From positions 1-23,114 of IMG/VR virus record IMGVR_UViG_3300042542_000112: a stretch of 23,114 nt of DNA; one strand, written 5' to 3'. A program made the position numbers and the translations under genes. The DNA comes from a virus. Below are positions 1 through 8,493 of this stretch, piece after piece (positions within the stretch are counted from its first letter, which is position 1; each line of letters starts with the position of its first letter). A model generated the notes under the pieces. The model made no database searches. It saw only the letters and a list, made by a program, of their open reading frames with translations, and had not been told where the DNA came from.

Positions 1-1225
1 ATGCGTTCTTATCCCAATCCTTTTGCTTATCAAGAAGTTTGGCTGTGACGTATCTATCTAAATTAGCAGCGCGTTCAGCCGCCCGAGCCGTAGCCCGTGT
101 CGCATCACCAAGCTCTTGGATGCGGGTACGCGCTGTTGCTGCACCCTCGGAGAACCGCAGACGCTCCATAGCCAACTCGTTCTCGCCCAGCGTCTTAGCC
201 AGAACACTAACTTCGCCACGAGCCTGATTAGCCAGAGCACGGGCTTCCTTGTCGTACCCAGCCTGACGCAGTTCTTCAGCCTGCTGGAGGTCCAACATCC
301 GGTCTTCGTAACGCTGACGTAACTCACGCTCACGCTGCTGAAGCTCCATCATGGCCGGAATGCCACGGGCAAACCCAGCACCAATCGAACCCAATCCTGT
401 TGCACCGGGACGCGAAGCAGCCTCCATAATCTGGGCACCGATCTGAGCCAACGCCAAACCACGTGTCCGCTTACTCTCAGGCTCAATCTCTTCAGCCCGT
501 TTCTGCAACCGCTCACGCATGGCCTGAGCCGCTTTGCCTTCCCCTCTAGCCTCTGCCTCGGCACGAAGTTGAGCGGAGTATCCTGCAATCGGACGATTCG
601 CACGTTCTAGCGCGGTTTCGTATTGCTTCGATATGGGAATGATCTGGTCATTCGAACGTTTGCCAGTTTCTTCACGGACTGTCGGACCTTCTGCCCGTCG
701 TGTCTTAGCCTGCTTAATCTGAGGATCGAGGTAGCGACGCACGGCGTTCTGTTGATCGGGCGACATCGTTTCAAATTCAGGTACAAACTGCTTGATGATG
801 TCCAGTTCTTCCGCATTACCCAACAGATCGCCATTAGCCAACGCGACCACGCCACCACCCGCAAACTTCGGGTACTCCATACGGCCAGCATCAATCGCAC
901 CAAGCCCACGATCCATCGGCTGCGGAGCCGGGGGCGGAGCCTGCATACCCGCGATACCACCCTGCTGAGCCTGCATCTGCTGCTGTTGCTCAGCCATATT
1001 CAACTGATCTTTGATCGTCGGCGGCGTCTGCGGGGGTTGAACCTGTTGCTGCTTCAGTCGCTGGAACTGATTCATCATGGCGTACAGATCCGTCAGCGGA
1101 GCCACGCCCTGCGTAGCCATACTCTTGACGTACTGAATAGCCTGATCAGGCGGCATACCCTTGGACATGGCCTGCTGAAGCGAAGCCATCATTGCACGAC
1201 CCGTGCCGCTAACTGGACCGATCAT
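1..1225 (-). CDS. Putative internal virion / DNA-ejection protein (partial, C-terminus off window)
   Basis: An open frame begins with ATG at 1225-1223 and runs without a stop to base 2, giving 408 residues before the window edge. The start lies 3 nt after the TAA of the 548-residue gene and has a GGGGAAA purine run upstream. The first ~75 residues are Q- and M-rich (IKDQLNMAEQQQQMQAQQ), followed by a proline-rich stretch and the motif KFAGGGVVALANGD. Around residue 250 comes a small Gly/Ala hydrophobic segment (LAQIGAQIMEAASRP), then a long charged, coiled-coil-like C-terminal part rich in E, R, Q and A. I recognise no catalytic motif in the visible part. Third in a row of large Q/A/G-rich proteins at the end of the tail module, it resembles by position and composition the ejected internal proteins of podoviruses. 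That role is inference; the existence of the gene is firm. Confidence 0.8.
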   Translation of the reverse strand, partial: MIGPVSGTGRAMMASLQQAMSKGMPPDQAIQYVKSMATQGVAPLTDLYAMMNQFQRLKQQQVQPPQTPPTIKDQLNMAEQQQQMQAQQGGIAGMQAPPPAPQPMDRGLGAIDAGRMEYPKFAGGGVVALANGDLLGNAEELDIIKQFVPEFETMSPDQQNAVRRYLDPQIKQAKTRRAEGPTVREETGKRSNDQIIPISKQYETALERANRPIAGYSAQLRAEAEARGEGKAAQAMRERLQKRAEEIEPESKRTRGLALAQIGAQIMEAASRPGATGLGSIGAGFARGIPAMMELQQRERELRQRYEDRMLDLQQAEELRQAGYDKEARALANQARGEVSVLAKTLGENELAMERLRFSEGAATARTRIQELGDATRATARAAERAANLDRYVTAKLLDKQKDWDKNA

Positions 1226-1228
1226 TGT

Positions 1229-2875
1229 TTATTTCCCCGTGGTTGAGCCAAGACCACCAAACAGGCCGCCCAAGCCTAATCCAGCGCCGACAATCTGACC
1301 GAACATACTACCCGGTGCTTGATACATCGTCTGCGTCTGACCCGTCGCCGGGAGACCACGCAGGATACCCGACATGAACTCCAACTGCTGATACGGCAGA
1401 CGCTGCTGATTGAGAAAGTCCTGATACTGCGTATTGAGCAGTTCCTGACCAAAGGCTTGCTGCTGACCACCAGCACCCAACTGAGCCGCGTTAATACCCA
1501 TTTGTTGCTGGTATTCCTGCTGACCCAAATTACCCAACATACCGGCAGCGGCCAACTGCTGTTGAAGTCCCTGCATACCCAATCCAGCACCGAACTGACG
1601 GGACTGTTCCGCAAGGTTCGCACCAGCCAGACCGTACTGAGCACGCTGCATGGCATTCTGTTGACTGAACTGATTGGCTGCTGCCAACTGAGCCAGAGCC
1701 TGTTGCTGAGCCTGAAGCTGTGCTTGTTGATTTAACTGTTGAGCCTGCAAGCCCTGACCCGCACCAAACTGTTGTTGGTTGATCATTGCCTGAAGGTTAG
1801 TCTGACCCGTCTGCTGCTGAGCCGCTTGATTGGCAAGCTGAGCCTGAAGGTTCTGACCGGCACCAAGTCCTTGAGTCTGGAGCAACGCAGCCAAGTTTTG
1901 TTGGCCCGTCGTGAGACCTGCTTGCTGATTAGCCAACGCAGCCTGAAGCCCCGCTTGAGTTCCCAACTGCTGAACGCCCAACAACGCAGCGAGGTTCTGT
2001 TGCCCCGTGGTCAAACCAGCGGCTTGGTTAGCCTGTTGCGCCTGAAGCATACGAGCACGGTCGGCGTTGTACTGAGCCTGTGCCTGCTGGAACGCGCTTT
2101 GACTACCCTGCGCCTGAATGTCGCCCAACTGAGTGGCAAGGTTACGACGGGCTTCAGATTCCAGAATGGCTTCACGGGTACCACCCGAAGCACCAGCACG
2201 AACACCGGCTGCTTTTAGCCCCGGCAACTGACGAGCGTAATCACGAACAGCCGCTTGTTTCTGACGGTCAACAACTTCCTGCATGTACGGTGACATGTAC
2301 TGAGAAGCCGCGCCAAGTCCAAATTGATCCGCATATACACGCTCAGCCGGACCCATCTGATACTGCTGCAACGCGCCGATGCCGACCCGCTCCGGACCAG
2401 CCATTTGAAAACGTTCAAGTTGCGGTGCCTGTACGTCCCTCGGCCCCTGCATCTGATACGAGGTACCCGGCGCAGCTTGAACGCGCTCAAAAGTAGTCCC
2501 CATTCGTTCAAATTGAGGAGCTTCGTAAAACTGACGTTCGGCTGCTGGGGTATATTGAGCAAGTCTGGCAGCATCGACACCAGCCAAACCAGCAAGGCCC
2601 GTGGCTTGTCTAAGTTGGTCCGCAGTCTGCATTCCAGCAATGTTTTGAAATGCTTGCTTTTGAAGCGGACTAAAGTCTTCTAAACGCTGGAGGGCTTCCA
2701 TAACCGGACGGCCTTGCGCGTCCAGCACAGGATTACCTTTAGCATCTAGCTTCGGCCTAGCATAGGGCTGATAACCCTGTTGAGACAGAACGTCTGCCTG
2801 ACCGATCAATTTTAGGATCGGATCTTTGAGCCAACTAGGAATGTTGGTTTGAATTTGTTCAGTAGGAGTAGCCAT
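1229..2875 (-). CDS. Q/A-rich putative internal virion (DNA-ejection) protein with 33-residue repeats
   Basis: This 548-residue protein starts at ATG 2875 with GGGAG 7 nt upstream, 12 nt after the preceding stop. The N-terminal ~75 residues are ordinary (PSWLKDPILKLIGQADVLS). Residues ~120-185 carry spaced copies of an ER(V/F/M)/QM-type segment. Residues ~200-250 hold the charged stretch QEVVDRQKQAAVRDYARQ. Residues ~255-450 are extremely rich in Q, A, L and G. Three perfect-length 33-residue tandem units lie at residues 282-380 (ANQxAGLTTGQQNLAALL type). The C-terminus is a Gly-rich hydrophobic tail (GQIVGAGLGLGGLFGGLG) that could insert in a membrane. Long helical Q/A repeats plus a membrane-active tail fit an ejected channel-forming protein such as those of T7 or P22, but no homology to those is visible to me. 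Confidence 0.85.
   Translation of the reverse strand: MATPTEQIQTNIPSWLKDPILKLIGQADVLSQQGYQPYARPKLDAKGNPVLDAQGRPVMEALQRLEDFSPLQKQAFQNIAGMQTADQLRQATGLAGLAGVDAARLAQYTPAAERQFYEAPQFERMGTTFERVQAAPGTSYQMQGPRDVQAPQLERFQMAGPERVGIGALQQYQMGPAERVYADQFGLGAASQYMSPYMQEVVDRQKQAAVRDYARQLPGLKAAGVRAGASGGTREAILESEARRNLATQLGDIQAQGSQSAFQQAQAQYNADRARMLQAQQANQAAGLTTGQQNLAALLGVQQLGTQAGLQAALANQQAGLTTGQQNLAALLQTQGLGAGQNLQAQLANQAAQQQTGQTNLQAMINQQQFGAGQGLQAQQLNQQAQLQAQQQALAQLAAANQFSQQNAMQRAQYGLAGANLAEQSRQFGAGLGMQGLQQQLAAAGMLGNLGQQEYQQQMGINAAQLGAGGQQQAFGQELLNTQYQDFLNQQRLPYQQLEFMSGILRGLPATGQTQTMYQAPGSMFGQIVGAGLGLGGLFGGLGSTTGK
1736..2032 (-). repeat. Three 99-bp tandem coding repeats
   Basis: Residues 282-314, 315-347 and 348-380 of the 548-residue protein align without gaps as 33-residue units. 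The first two share AGLTTGQQNLAALL exactly; the third is degenerate (QQQTGQTNLQAMI). A shorter, decayed continuation follows. The 33-residue period, about nine helical turns, fits a long regular helical or coiled-coil rod. Confidence 0.85.
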
Positions 2876-2887
2876 TATCGCTCCCGA

Positions 2888-5554
2888 TTAAGCAGGCAGA
2901 TATTTGTCGGACTTCACGGCGGGGGCTTGCTTGGTTTTGCCCGTACGTGCTTTCCGAATCTGCGCCATCATTTGATACAGTTTTTTGGCCCCTGCCTTGG
3001 TGGAGCCATTACCGAGATGCGATACCACATCAGCCGGGATGACGAACTCGCCATCAGCCAACGCAGCACGTTGTACACCCTTACCACGAATCACAGCCGG
3101 GATATCGTCGGACATCCCATCACCGGGGCCGTCTAGCAGTTTGCCGCCAGCCTTGTATTCAGGAAGGCTACCAAGACCACCAGCAGCAAAGCCAAAGTTG
3201 TAATCCTCGCCCACGGCAGCACCGTACGGGTTAGGCGCAGTCATACCACCGGCTTGCATGGCGCGGATATGCCCACCTTTACGTGCAGGCAGTACGTCTT
3301 CTTCAATCGTGATGACGCCTTTACGTCCGCCACCACCGCCACCGAATCCGCCACCGCCACCGGCTCCGCCGCCTACTCCAGCACCGCCACGGCCTTCGCC
3401 GCCACGGTTTTCTCTGCGAGAGGTTCGCCCTTCGTTTTCCTTGTCCTTTGCATTTTTCTCTTGCTTGGCCTTTTCTTCCTCAAGTTGAGCGCGAACAGCC
3501 TCTTCAATTTCAAGTTGCTGCGCTTCAGTCAAACCTTCAGGTGTCGCAAAGAACTTTTTAATGTTTGGAGTTAGTTTGTCCCACGCCCAAGTACCGAGCA
3601 TACCGGCACCGGTAAGACCAATAGCTGTACCGACAAGCCCGTACGGATCACGGAAGCGTCTATCAAACCAATCCATGAACTTGCCTTTAGCCTTATCAAG
3701 AAGGTTGTCATCGTCTTCCTTCTCGGCGTCTTCAACGTCGTCCTGATTCTCATCAGCATCGCCTTCATCTTTGCCCGTGCCCGGAGGACCGTCACTCTTT
3801 TTGGGTCCTGTTCCAGTACCTGTGCCTGTGCCTGTGCCCGTACCCGTGCCAGTGCCGCCCGTACCCGTACCGCCAGTAATACCACCGCCACCACCGCCAG
3901 AGCCGCCCGTGCCCGTACCGGCACCGCCACGACCACCACCGGGTTCATTCTTGTCGCCCTTGTCGCCTTTATCTTCACCACCGCCAGTACCGCCCCCAGT
4001 GCCGCCGCCTGTAACAGGAAAACCCCCCGGCGGGAACACCATGAACTGCGGATTTCTGGCTCGACGGCTAAGTTCGTCCAAGTAATCCATCGTCGGTTTG
4101 GTATCAACCGGCGCTTTTGGTGGTGCGTTAACCATGTCCATATACCGCTGCCGCTGCTGGGCAAACGGGTTCGGAGGACCATCCGGAGGGAGTACAACCG
4201 GAGGTGGTACAGAAGGTTCTGGACCGGGCGGTGGGCTAGTTACCGGTACGCCGGGTTGAGCAAACGGATTAGACGAGGGCGGTGCAACGCCTACCGGCGG
4301 ATAGTCTTCTTCGTCCTCTACCGGACCACCGTCAGCAAACCGCTCTTCACCCGTAAACGGGTCAACCTTCGTGTCGTAACCAGACAACACCTCGCGGGGC
4401 TGCGGTACGTTCGATAGATACTGGGGCGAGTAGTTGGCCTTGACTACCGTGGAAAGCGGGTAGTTCTGGTTCGGATGCGGATACGGCATCGGCAGGTTCA
4501 TGTCCTGACCAGATGATTGCACCTGACCACCCATCGCATATCCCGGTGCCATTGCATACGGGTTGTACGGCACAAGACCTTTTTTGGTTCTCTTGTAGTA
4601 CGTTCCCGGCAAGAAATAACCGTGTTCTCTACCGTACCCGTACATTGGGTTGAATTTGCCCGGTATGTACAGGGTGTCGTCACCTGCATCCCCAGAAGGT
4701 ATTTCGTACTCTGGCGTGAAGGCGTCAGAAACGCCCATTAAAGTCGCGTACCGCGCTGCGTTCTTTCCAAATCCAGATTCAAACCCACCGCCAAGGCGGT
4801 CGATGAATGTGCTACGAGCCTGCGGAGTTGTTACAAGATTTTTTGCGCCTTGAAACAACCCACTAAGCCCAGCAGGGGCAGCGGGAGCGGCCTGAGCAGC
4901 AAGTTGTGCCATTGGAAGCGCGGCTGTTGACGCCACAGAAGACGGGGTATTAAACCCAATCGTAGGACGGCCAAGGCCTAGTTTACTCGGGTCGGCAGTT
5001 GCCAAATCGATGGTTGGATTAACCACAGGCGTGGCACCTACCGTCTGCTTGGCGGCTTCAATAGCCTCGCTAGTTTTGGCAATTTCTTCAGCAGAAGCAC
5101 TTGGAGCAGCCTCCGCCAAGGACGCGCCTTGCAGGGCTTGGGCAATGTTGGCACCACTGTACGCCCCGATACCGGCCATCAGACCTTTTTTCAGGTCGCC
5201 CTCAATCAGGCCGGTAACACCGCCAACCAACAAGCCAGTACCCACCGTGCTAGCGGCTGCACCCGACAACCCAAGGAACCCACCAATCGAAGACCCCAAA
5301 CCCGGTGCTACCGTATTGAGCACGGCTCCAGCCAGCATGGGCAGGAGTTTTTTGAGGAATGAAGCTTCGTATAAACCTGTTTCTGGGTTAATCGTCAGGC
5401 TGCCACCATGCGCCATCGCAAGGGCCTGAAGTCCTTTGACCTCTTGGGGAGCCATATGCACAAGCACAGAATCCCCATTCCGACCACGTGAGGCCAGAAG
5501 GGAGGCAAGCCCAGCCTCGGGGGGATTAGTGTATCTTGGGTCGTTGTTGTACAT
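2888..5554 (-). CDS. Large low-complexity putative internal virion / ejection protein
   Basis: This protein has 888 residues from ATG 5554; an in-frame GTG at 5560 would add two. I prefer the ATG because GGGG lies 5 nt upstream. Residues ~60-135 are Gly/Ala hydrophobic (MLAGAVLNTVAPGLGSSIG, VGTGLLVGGVTGLIEG). The middle is rich in P, G and acidic residues, with a run of GT dipeptides and poly-Gly. Then come WFDRRFRDPYGLVGTAIGLT, with a hydrophobic segment, and a highly charged Glu/Lys helix (AVRAQLEEEKAKQEKNAKDK). The C-terminal ~83 residues carry DGPGDGMSDDIPAV and LADGEFVIPADVVSHLGNGS. This resembles the GPG-x-SDxIPA...GEfVI motif I know from phage tail and tape-measure-like proteins, and it ends in KYLPA. 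Its function is not established. It is the first of three large proteins that I read as the ejection set. Confidence 0.82.
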   Translation of the reverse strand: MYNNDPRYTNPPEAGLASLLASRGRNGDSVLVHMAPQEVKGLQALAMAHGGSLTINPETGLYEASFLKKLLPMLAGAVLNTVAPGLGSSIGGFLGLSGAAASTVGTGLLVGGVTGLIEGDLKKGLMAGIGAYSGANIAQALQGASLAEAAPSASAEEIAKTSEAIEAAKQTVGATPVVNPTIDLATADPSKLGLGRPTIGFNTPSSVASTAALPMAQLAAQAAPAAPAGLSGLFQGAKNLVTTPQARSTFIDRLGGGFESGFGKNAARYATLMGVSDAFTPEYEIPSGDAGDDTLYIPGKFNPMYGYGREHGYFLPGTYYKRTKKGLVPYNPYAMAPGYAMGGQVQSSGQDMNLPMPYPHPNQNYPLSTVVKANYSPQYLSNVPQPREVLSGYDTKVDPFTGEERFADGGPVEDEEDYPPVGVAPPSSNPFAQPGVPVTSPPPGPEPSVPPPVVLPPDGPPNPFAQQRQRYMDMVNAPPKAPVDTKPTMDYLDELSRRARNPQFMVFPPGGFPVTGGGTGGGTGGGEDKGDKGDKNEPGGGRGGAGTGTGGSGGGGGGITGGTGTGGTGTGTGTGTGTGTGTGPKKSDGPPGTGKDEGDADENQDDVEDAEKEDDDNLLDKAKGKFMDWFDRRFRDPYGLVGTAIGLTGAGMLGTWAWDKLTPNIKKFFATPEGLTEAQQLEIEEAVRAQLEEEKAKQEKNAKDKENEGRTSRRENRGGEGRGGAGVGGGAGGGGGFGGGGGGRKGVITIEEDVLPARKGGHIRAMQAGGMTAPNPYGAAVGEDYNFGFAAGGLGSLPEYKAGGKLLDGPGDGMSDDIPAVIRGKGVQRAALADGEFVIPADVVSHLGNGSTKAGAKKLYQMMAQIRKARTGKTKQAPAVKSDKYLPA
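3807..3874 (-). repeat. 6-bp microsatellite encoding (Gly-Thr)n
   Basis: Imperfect tandem hexamers (CCTGTG / CCCGTA on the plus strand) encode an alternating Gly-Thr run of about nine dipeptides inside the 888-residue protein, flanked by poly-Gly and GTGG segments. Such a tract is prone to slippage in units of two residues, which would change linker length without breaking the frame. Confidence 0.8.
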
Positions 5555-5593
5555 ACTCACCCCACCGGGTCAATTTGGGCTGATATTAACACT

Positions 5594-6196
5594 TCACACC
5601 GACACATTGGACACCCACGTGACGGTTATGATAACGGACGGGATCTCGGGGACATTACCCGAAGCAGGCTCTTCTGCCAGAAACACGTTGGTATCTGACG
5701 ACTGCCAAGCAAGTTCAAAGTAGTCGTTCTCGGCCAGAGGCAGCACAAAATTCCATGCGGCCACGATCTCAGAGTTTGGTCCGTCGATAGTAACTTTAGT
5801 TGCGCTGTTTGCAACGTTCTGACCATTAAGCCTGAGCCAGATATATACGGCAGACGCACTACCACCAGACTTGTCTAGCTGAGCAGAGAATTGAATGTTG
5901 TAGATAGCTTCTTCAGCTACGTACACACGAGAGTTGATAGCGCCGATACTGACGTTAAAAAAATCAACCGTCTGGTTATACGTCATCAAATTAACAGCAT
6001 TGGCAACAGGATTAGTCTGATCGACGTTGCTGTAAAAAGATCCGTATGGTCGTGGTGCGTTGACGGCGTTACTGACTTGGTTCAAATACAGACGCATGAC
6101 GTTGCTGTACTGATCCTGATACCGCTGCTCATAGCTCACCGGAGCTACCGGCAAGCTTGGGTTTACGATGTTTCGTCTTTTGCTAGTTATAGACAC
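5594..6196 (-). CDS. Putative virion protein, jelly-roll-like C-terminus
   Basis: This 200-residue protein starts with GTG at 6196, overlapping the previous TAG by one base (TAGTG); no better ATG exists near the start. Residues ~20-75 contain YEQRYQDQYSNVMRLYLNQV and PYGSFYSNVDQTNPVANAVN. The rest is beta-rich, with patterned hydrophobic strands (VYVAEEAIYNIQFSAQLDKS, VYIWLRLNGQNVANS, YFELAWQSSDTNVFLA). The second half has the look of a C1q/TNF-like trimeric jelly roll, as in many phage tail and capsid surface proteins. I recall similar proteins in marine phage contigs next to the preceding gene type. Its function beyond virion structure is unknown. Confidence 0.8.
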   Translation of the reverse strand: MSITSKRRNIVNPSLPVAPVSYEQRYQDQYSNVMRLYLNQVSNAVNAPRPYGSFYSNVDQTNPVANAVNLMTYNQTVDFFNVSIGAINSRVYVAEEAIYNIQFSAQLDKSGGSASAVYIWLRLNGQNVANSATKVTIDGPNSEIVAAWNFVLPLAENDYFELAWQSSDTNVFLAEEPASGNVPEIPSVIITVTWVSNVSV

Positions 6197-8493
6197 TAGC
6201 GACGACCGTCCGGCTTCACATCAATACGCATGGCACCCATCTGCCACGCCACGCCCTTGTCTACCGAGTCCAACCGGAACGCCATCTGACGACCACGCAC
6301 TCGCGTGTAGACCTGACCCGTAAACTGTTGGATCGGGATAGTAGAAGTGCGAACAACAGTCGGACTATCAGCAGCCGTGTAGTTGCTGCCCGAGTTCTGT
6401 CGGGGCTTGACCGTCAAAGTCACAGTCGGGCTACTGGCGTTAGACCCTGCAAAGGTAAGGTCGGGCAACATACGCCAGACGTAACCAAAGTTCTCACCAT
6501 CCGAGATATCAAAGTCGGACGACTCGATGTATGCCTCAATCGGCAGTGAAGGGCTTTGAGATACGTCGTCGTTACCAAACTCATGCAGCATCACTTGGTT
6601 AGGTACTTTAAACCCGACCGCGCTGTATTGAATATGGCTTGCAGCAGTAGTGCCATTAACCCCGCGAACACAACCAGTGAGAGTATTACCAGTTTTACCG
6701 GTATAGGTAATCTGTTCCGAGTCAATCGTGATCGTGCCTTCATTGGGATATGACGACGCATCCACTAGCGATATGGTGGTGATAGACGAGTTGATAGCCG
6801 TATCCAGATACGAACTCTGAAGGCTAAACACGCCAAGCGGGTACGTACGCAGACCCGGCGAGTCAAGCCAAGCGGTGCGATCAATCGTGCCGTAATACCA
6901 AATACGTTCCAGATGGTTGTAGATGACGTATCGGTTATTCACGAGGCTATCGGCAGACGGGTAGAACCACCAGATCTCGTTATAACCTTCGTTCGTACCG
7001 CACACGATCTGACCGTACTGGCTCGTGTTGATGTCGGTATAAACATACTGACGCAGAGTGCAGGGCAGCGTCTCGACGCGACCGGAGTACATGTAGAACT
7101 TGTCCACACCCATCCAGTACGTGACGTTGTTGACTGTGATTGCCGCGTTCGGGGAAATGATGGAGATATTGTCCATCATCAAGTTGATGCCCCACACGTA
7201 CGGAGGTCCGAGGTACTGCATCGAGAAGAGCGCAGCATCCGTCCAGATCAAGATTTCCTGCCGGGTATCGACCGCGCACTGAATAAACGAACCGTGCGAG
7301 AGAAGTTGTTCACCTGACTGGTTAGTGGCGCTTGGCACCCAGTCGTAGGCATTGTCGGCGTCTGACCAGCGCACCAACATCGGGTCAAAGTCCGACGTAA
7401 ACGTAGCGGGACTGTACGGGTTTGAACCAAAACAGATCGTGAAGTTACTGACGCTTGAGGTCAAAACTTGGTTTGTCTGCTCAGGGATATGCCGACCAGC
7501 GTAGCTAATCGTGATGGTCGAGATCGTAAACGAACCAGTCGTGGTAGCCGACAACGGCACCGAGAACCCGCCGTCATAAGCAGTCGTGACGTATGTGCCA
7601 GCAGCGATACCATTACCCGTAATGACTGCGCCAGATTCAATTCCAGTCGGGTCCGCTACCGTAATTGTCGTGACCGAAGCCGACACTAGAGCCGTCGTGG
7701 TAGCACGGATAGTCTCGTTAGCAATGTCCGAGAGCAATCTGGCACGGTCATAGTTCGCCAGATCCAACGCCCAGTAATAGATCGGACCACGGCGGTAGTT
7801 AAAGATTAGGTCATCGTTGAAGTTATCTTGCGACCACAAACGCAAGTCCGTGCCTGCGGCCACGGCAGAACCCCAACCTCCCTGTCCCCAAGGCGGCTTA
7901 CCCCAGCCAACACCACCCGAGTATGTAGACAGACCTGCTGGTACCTGTAACTGCGAGACAACCAGCGAACCACCGCCAGACCCAGTAGCCGTGGCTACGT
8001 TCGGGGCAACGATCTGATAGGAGTTAGAAGTGGGTACAGCAACAATCTCAAACTCACCGTCAAAGTTGATGCCGTTAATAACGCCGCTGTTGGCTACGCC
8101 AGAAAACGTCACGTATGAGCCAATCGTCGAACCATGCCCAGACTGCGTGACCGTAACAAGCAAACTACCATCCGTAGTCGTGAACGGATTGGCAGCAATC
8201 ACACCCGAAGAGAAGATCGGGGTTACGTCGTAATACGTACCGCCATTCTCGATGTAGTACTTGGAGTTTGTGCCGAAGCCCAGCAGGTTGCTACCGCCGA
8301 ACGTGACCCAGTTCCATAGAGTGTGGCAGATACCAAGAAAGGTATTGCTGGACTGGTTGACCCAGCCGCCCAGCTTTTCAGCGTAGCCCGAACGGAACCG
8401 CACCTTGTCACAAGCAAAGTAACCACCTTCGTTGGCGTAGCTCGTAGACTCTTTGTTGATGCCCGGACGGAATTCAAGTTTTGTAAGGGGCAT
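6196..8493 (-). CDS. Large tail structural protein, possible tail-nozzle (tubular protein B-like)
   Basis: This 765-residue protein starts at ATG 8493, overlapping the endolysin stop by one base (TAATG). The N-terminus holds LEFRPGINKESTSYANEGG then KVRFRSGYAEKLGGW, a signature I recognise from large structural proteins of aquatic podovirus-like phages. The body is beta-rich with aromatic repeats (WNWVTFGGSNLLGFGTNSKY, IWWFYPSADSLVNNRYVIYN). At least three inserted modules can be seen: residues ~110-175 (VTFSGVANSGVINGINFDG), ~265-330 (TTALVSASVTTITVADPTG) and ~570-625 (EQITYTGKTGNTLTGCVRG). A repetitive beta architecture after adaptor genes would suit the nozzle (T7 gp12-like, beta-propeller), but I see no direct sequence match. 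The structural role is likely; the specific assignment is tentative. Confidence 0.82.
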   Translation of the reverse strand: MPLTKLEFRPGINKESTSYANEGGYFACDKVRFRSGYAEKLGGWVNQSSNTFLGICHTLWNWVTFGGSNLLGFGTNSKYYIENGGTYYDVTPIFSSGVIAANPFTTTDGSLLVTVTQSGHGSTIGSYVTFSGVANSGVINGINFDGEFEIVAVPTSNSYQIVAPNVATATGSGGGSLVVSQLQVPAGLSTYSGGVGWGKPPWGQGGWGSAVAAGTDLRLWSQDNFNDDLIFNYRRGPIYYWALDLANYDRARLLSDIANETIRATTTALVSASVTTITVADPTGIESGAVITGNGIAAGTYVTTAYDGGFSVPLSATTTGSFTISTITISYAGRHIPEQTNQVLTSSVSNFTICFGSNPYSPATFTSDFDPMLVRWSDADNAYDWVPSATNQSGEQLLSHGSFIQCAVDTRQEILIWTDAALFSMQYLGPPYVWGINLMMDNISIISPNAAITVNNVTYWMGVDKFYMYSGRVETLPCTLRQYVYTDINTSQYGQIVCGTNEGYNEIWWFYPSADSLVNNRYVIYNHLERIWYYGTIDRTAWLDSPGLRTYPLGVFSLQSSYLDTAINSSITTISLVDASSYPNEGTITIDSEQITYTGKTGNTLTGCVRGVNGTTAASHIQYSAVGFKVPNQVMLHEFGNDDVSQSPSLPIEAYIESSDFDISDGENFGYVWRMLPDLTFAGSNASSPTVTLTVKPRQNSGSNYTAADSPTVVRTSTIPIQQFTGQVYTRVRGRQMAFRLDSVDKGVAWQMGAMRIDVKPDGRR

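Noticed and set aside
58-960. Three minus-strand frames at 58-333, 349-603 and 607-960
   Set aside because: They are Arg/Val/Leu-rich out-of-frame readings inside the long real frame that begins at 1225 and leaves the window. That frame has sensible composition and a start joined to the previous gene.
1319-2683. Several plus-strand frames of 119-159 codons
   Set aside because: They are antisense to the Q/A-rich 548-residue gene. CAG/CTG-rich codons rarely give stops in antisense; the products are Leu/Ser-rich without domains.
3771-4085. Plus-strand frame rich in Pro-Val repeats
   Set aside because: It is the antisense reading of the (Gly-Thr)n and Gly-rich part of the 888-residue protein; low complexity alone keeps it open.
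3571-4197. 208-codon minus-strand frame
   Set aside because: It is a shifted-frame shadow of the 888-residue gene, with Arg/Val/Ala-rich low complexity.
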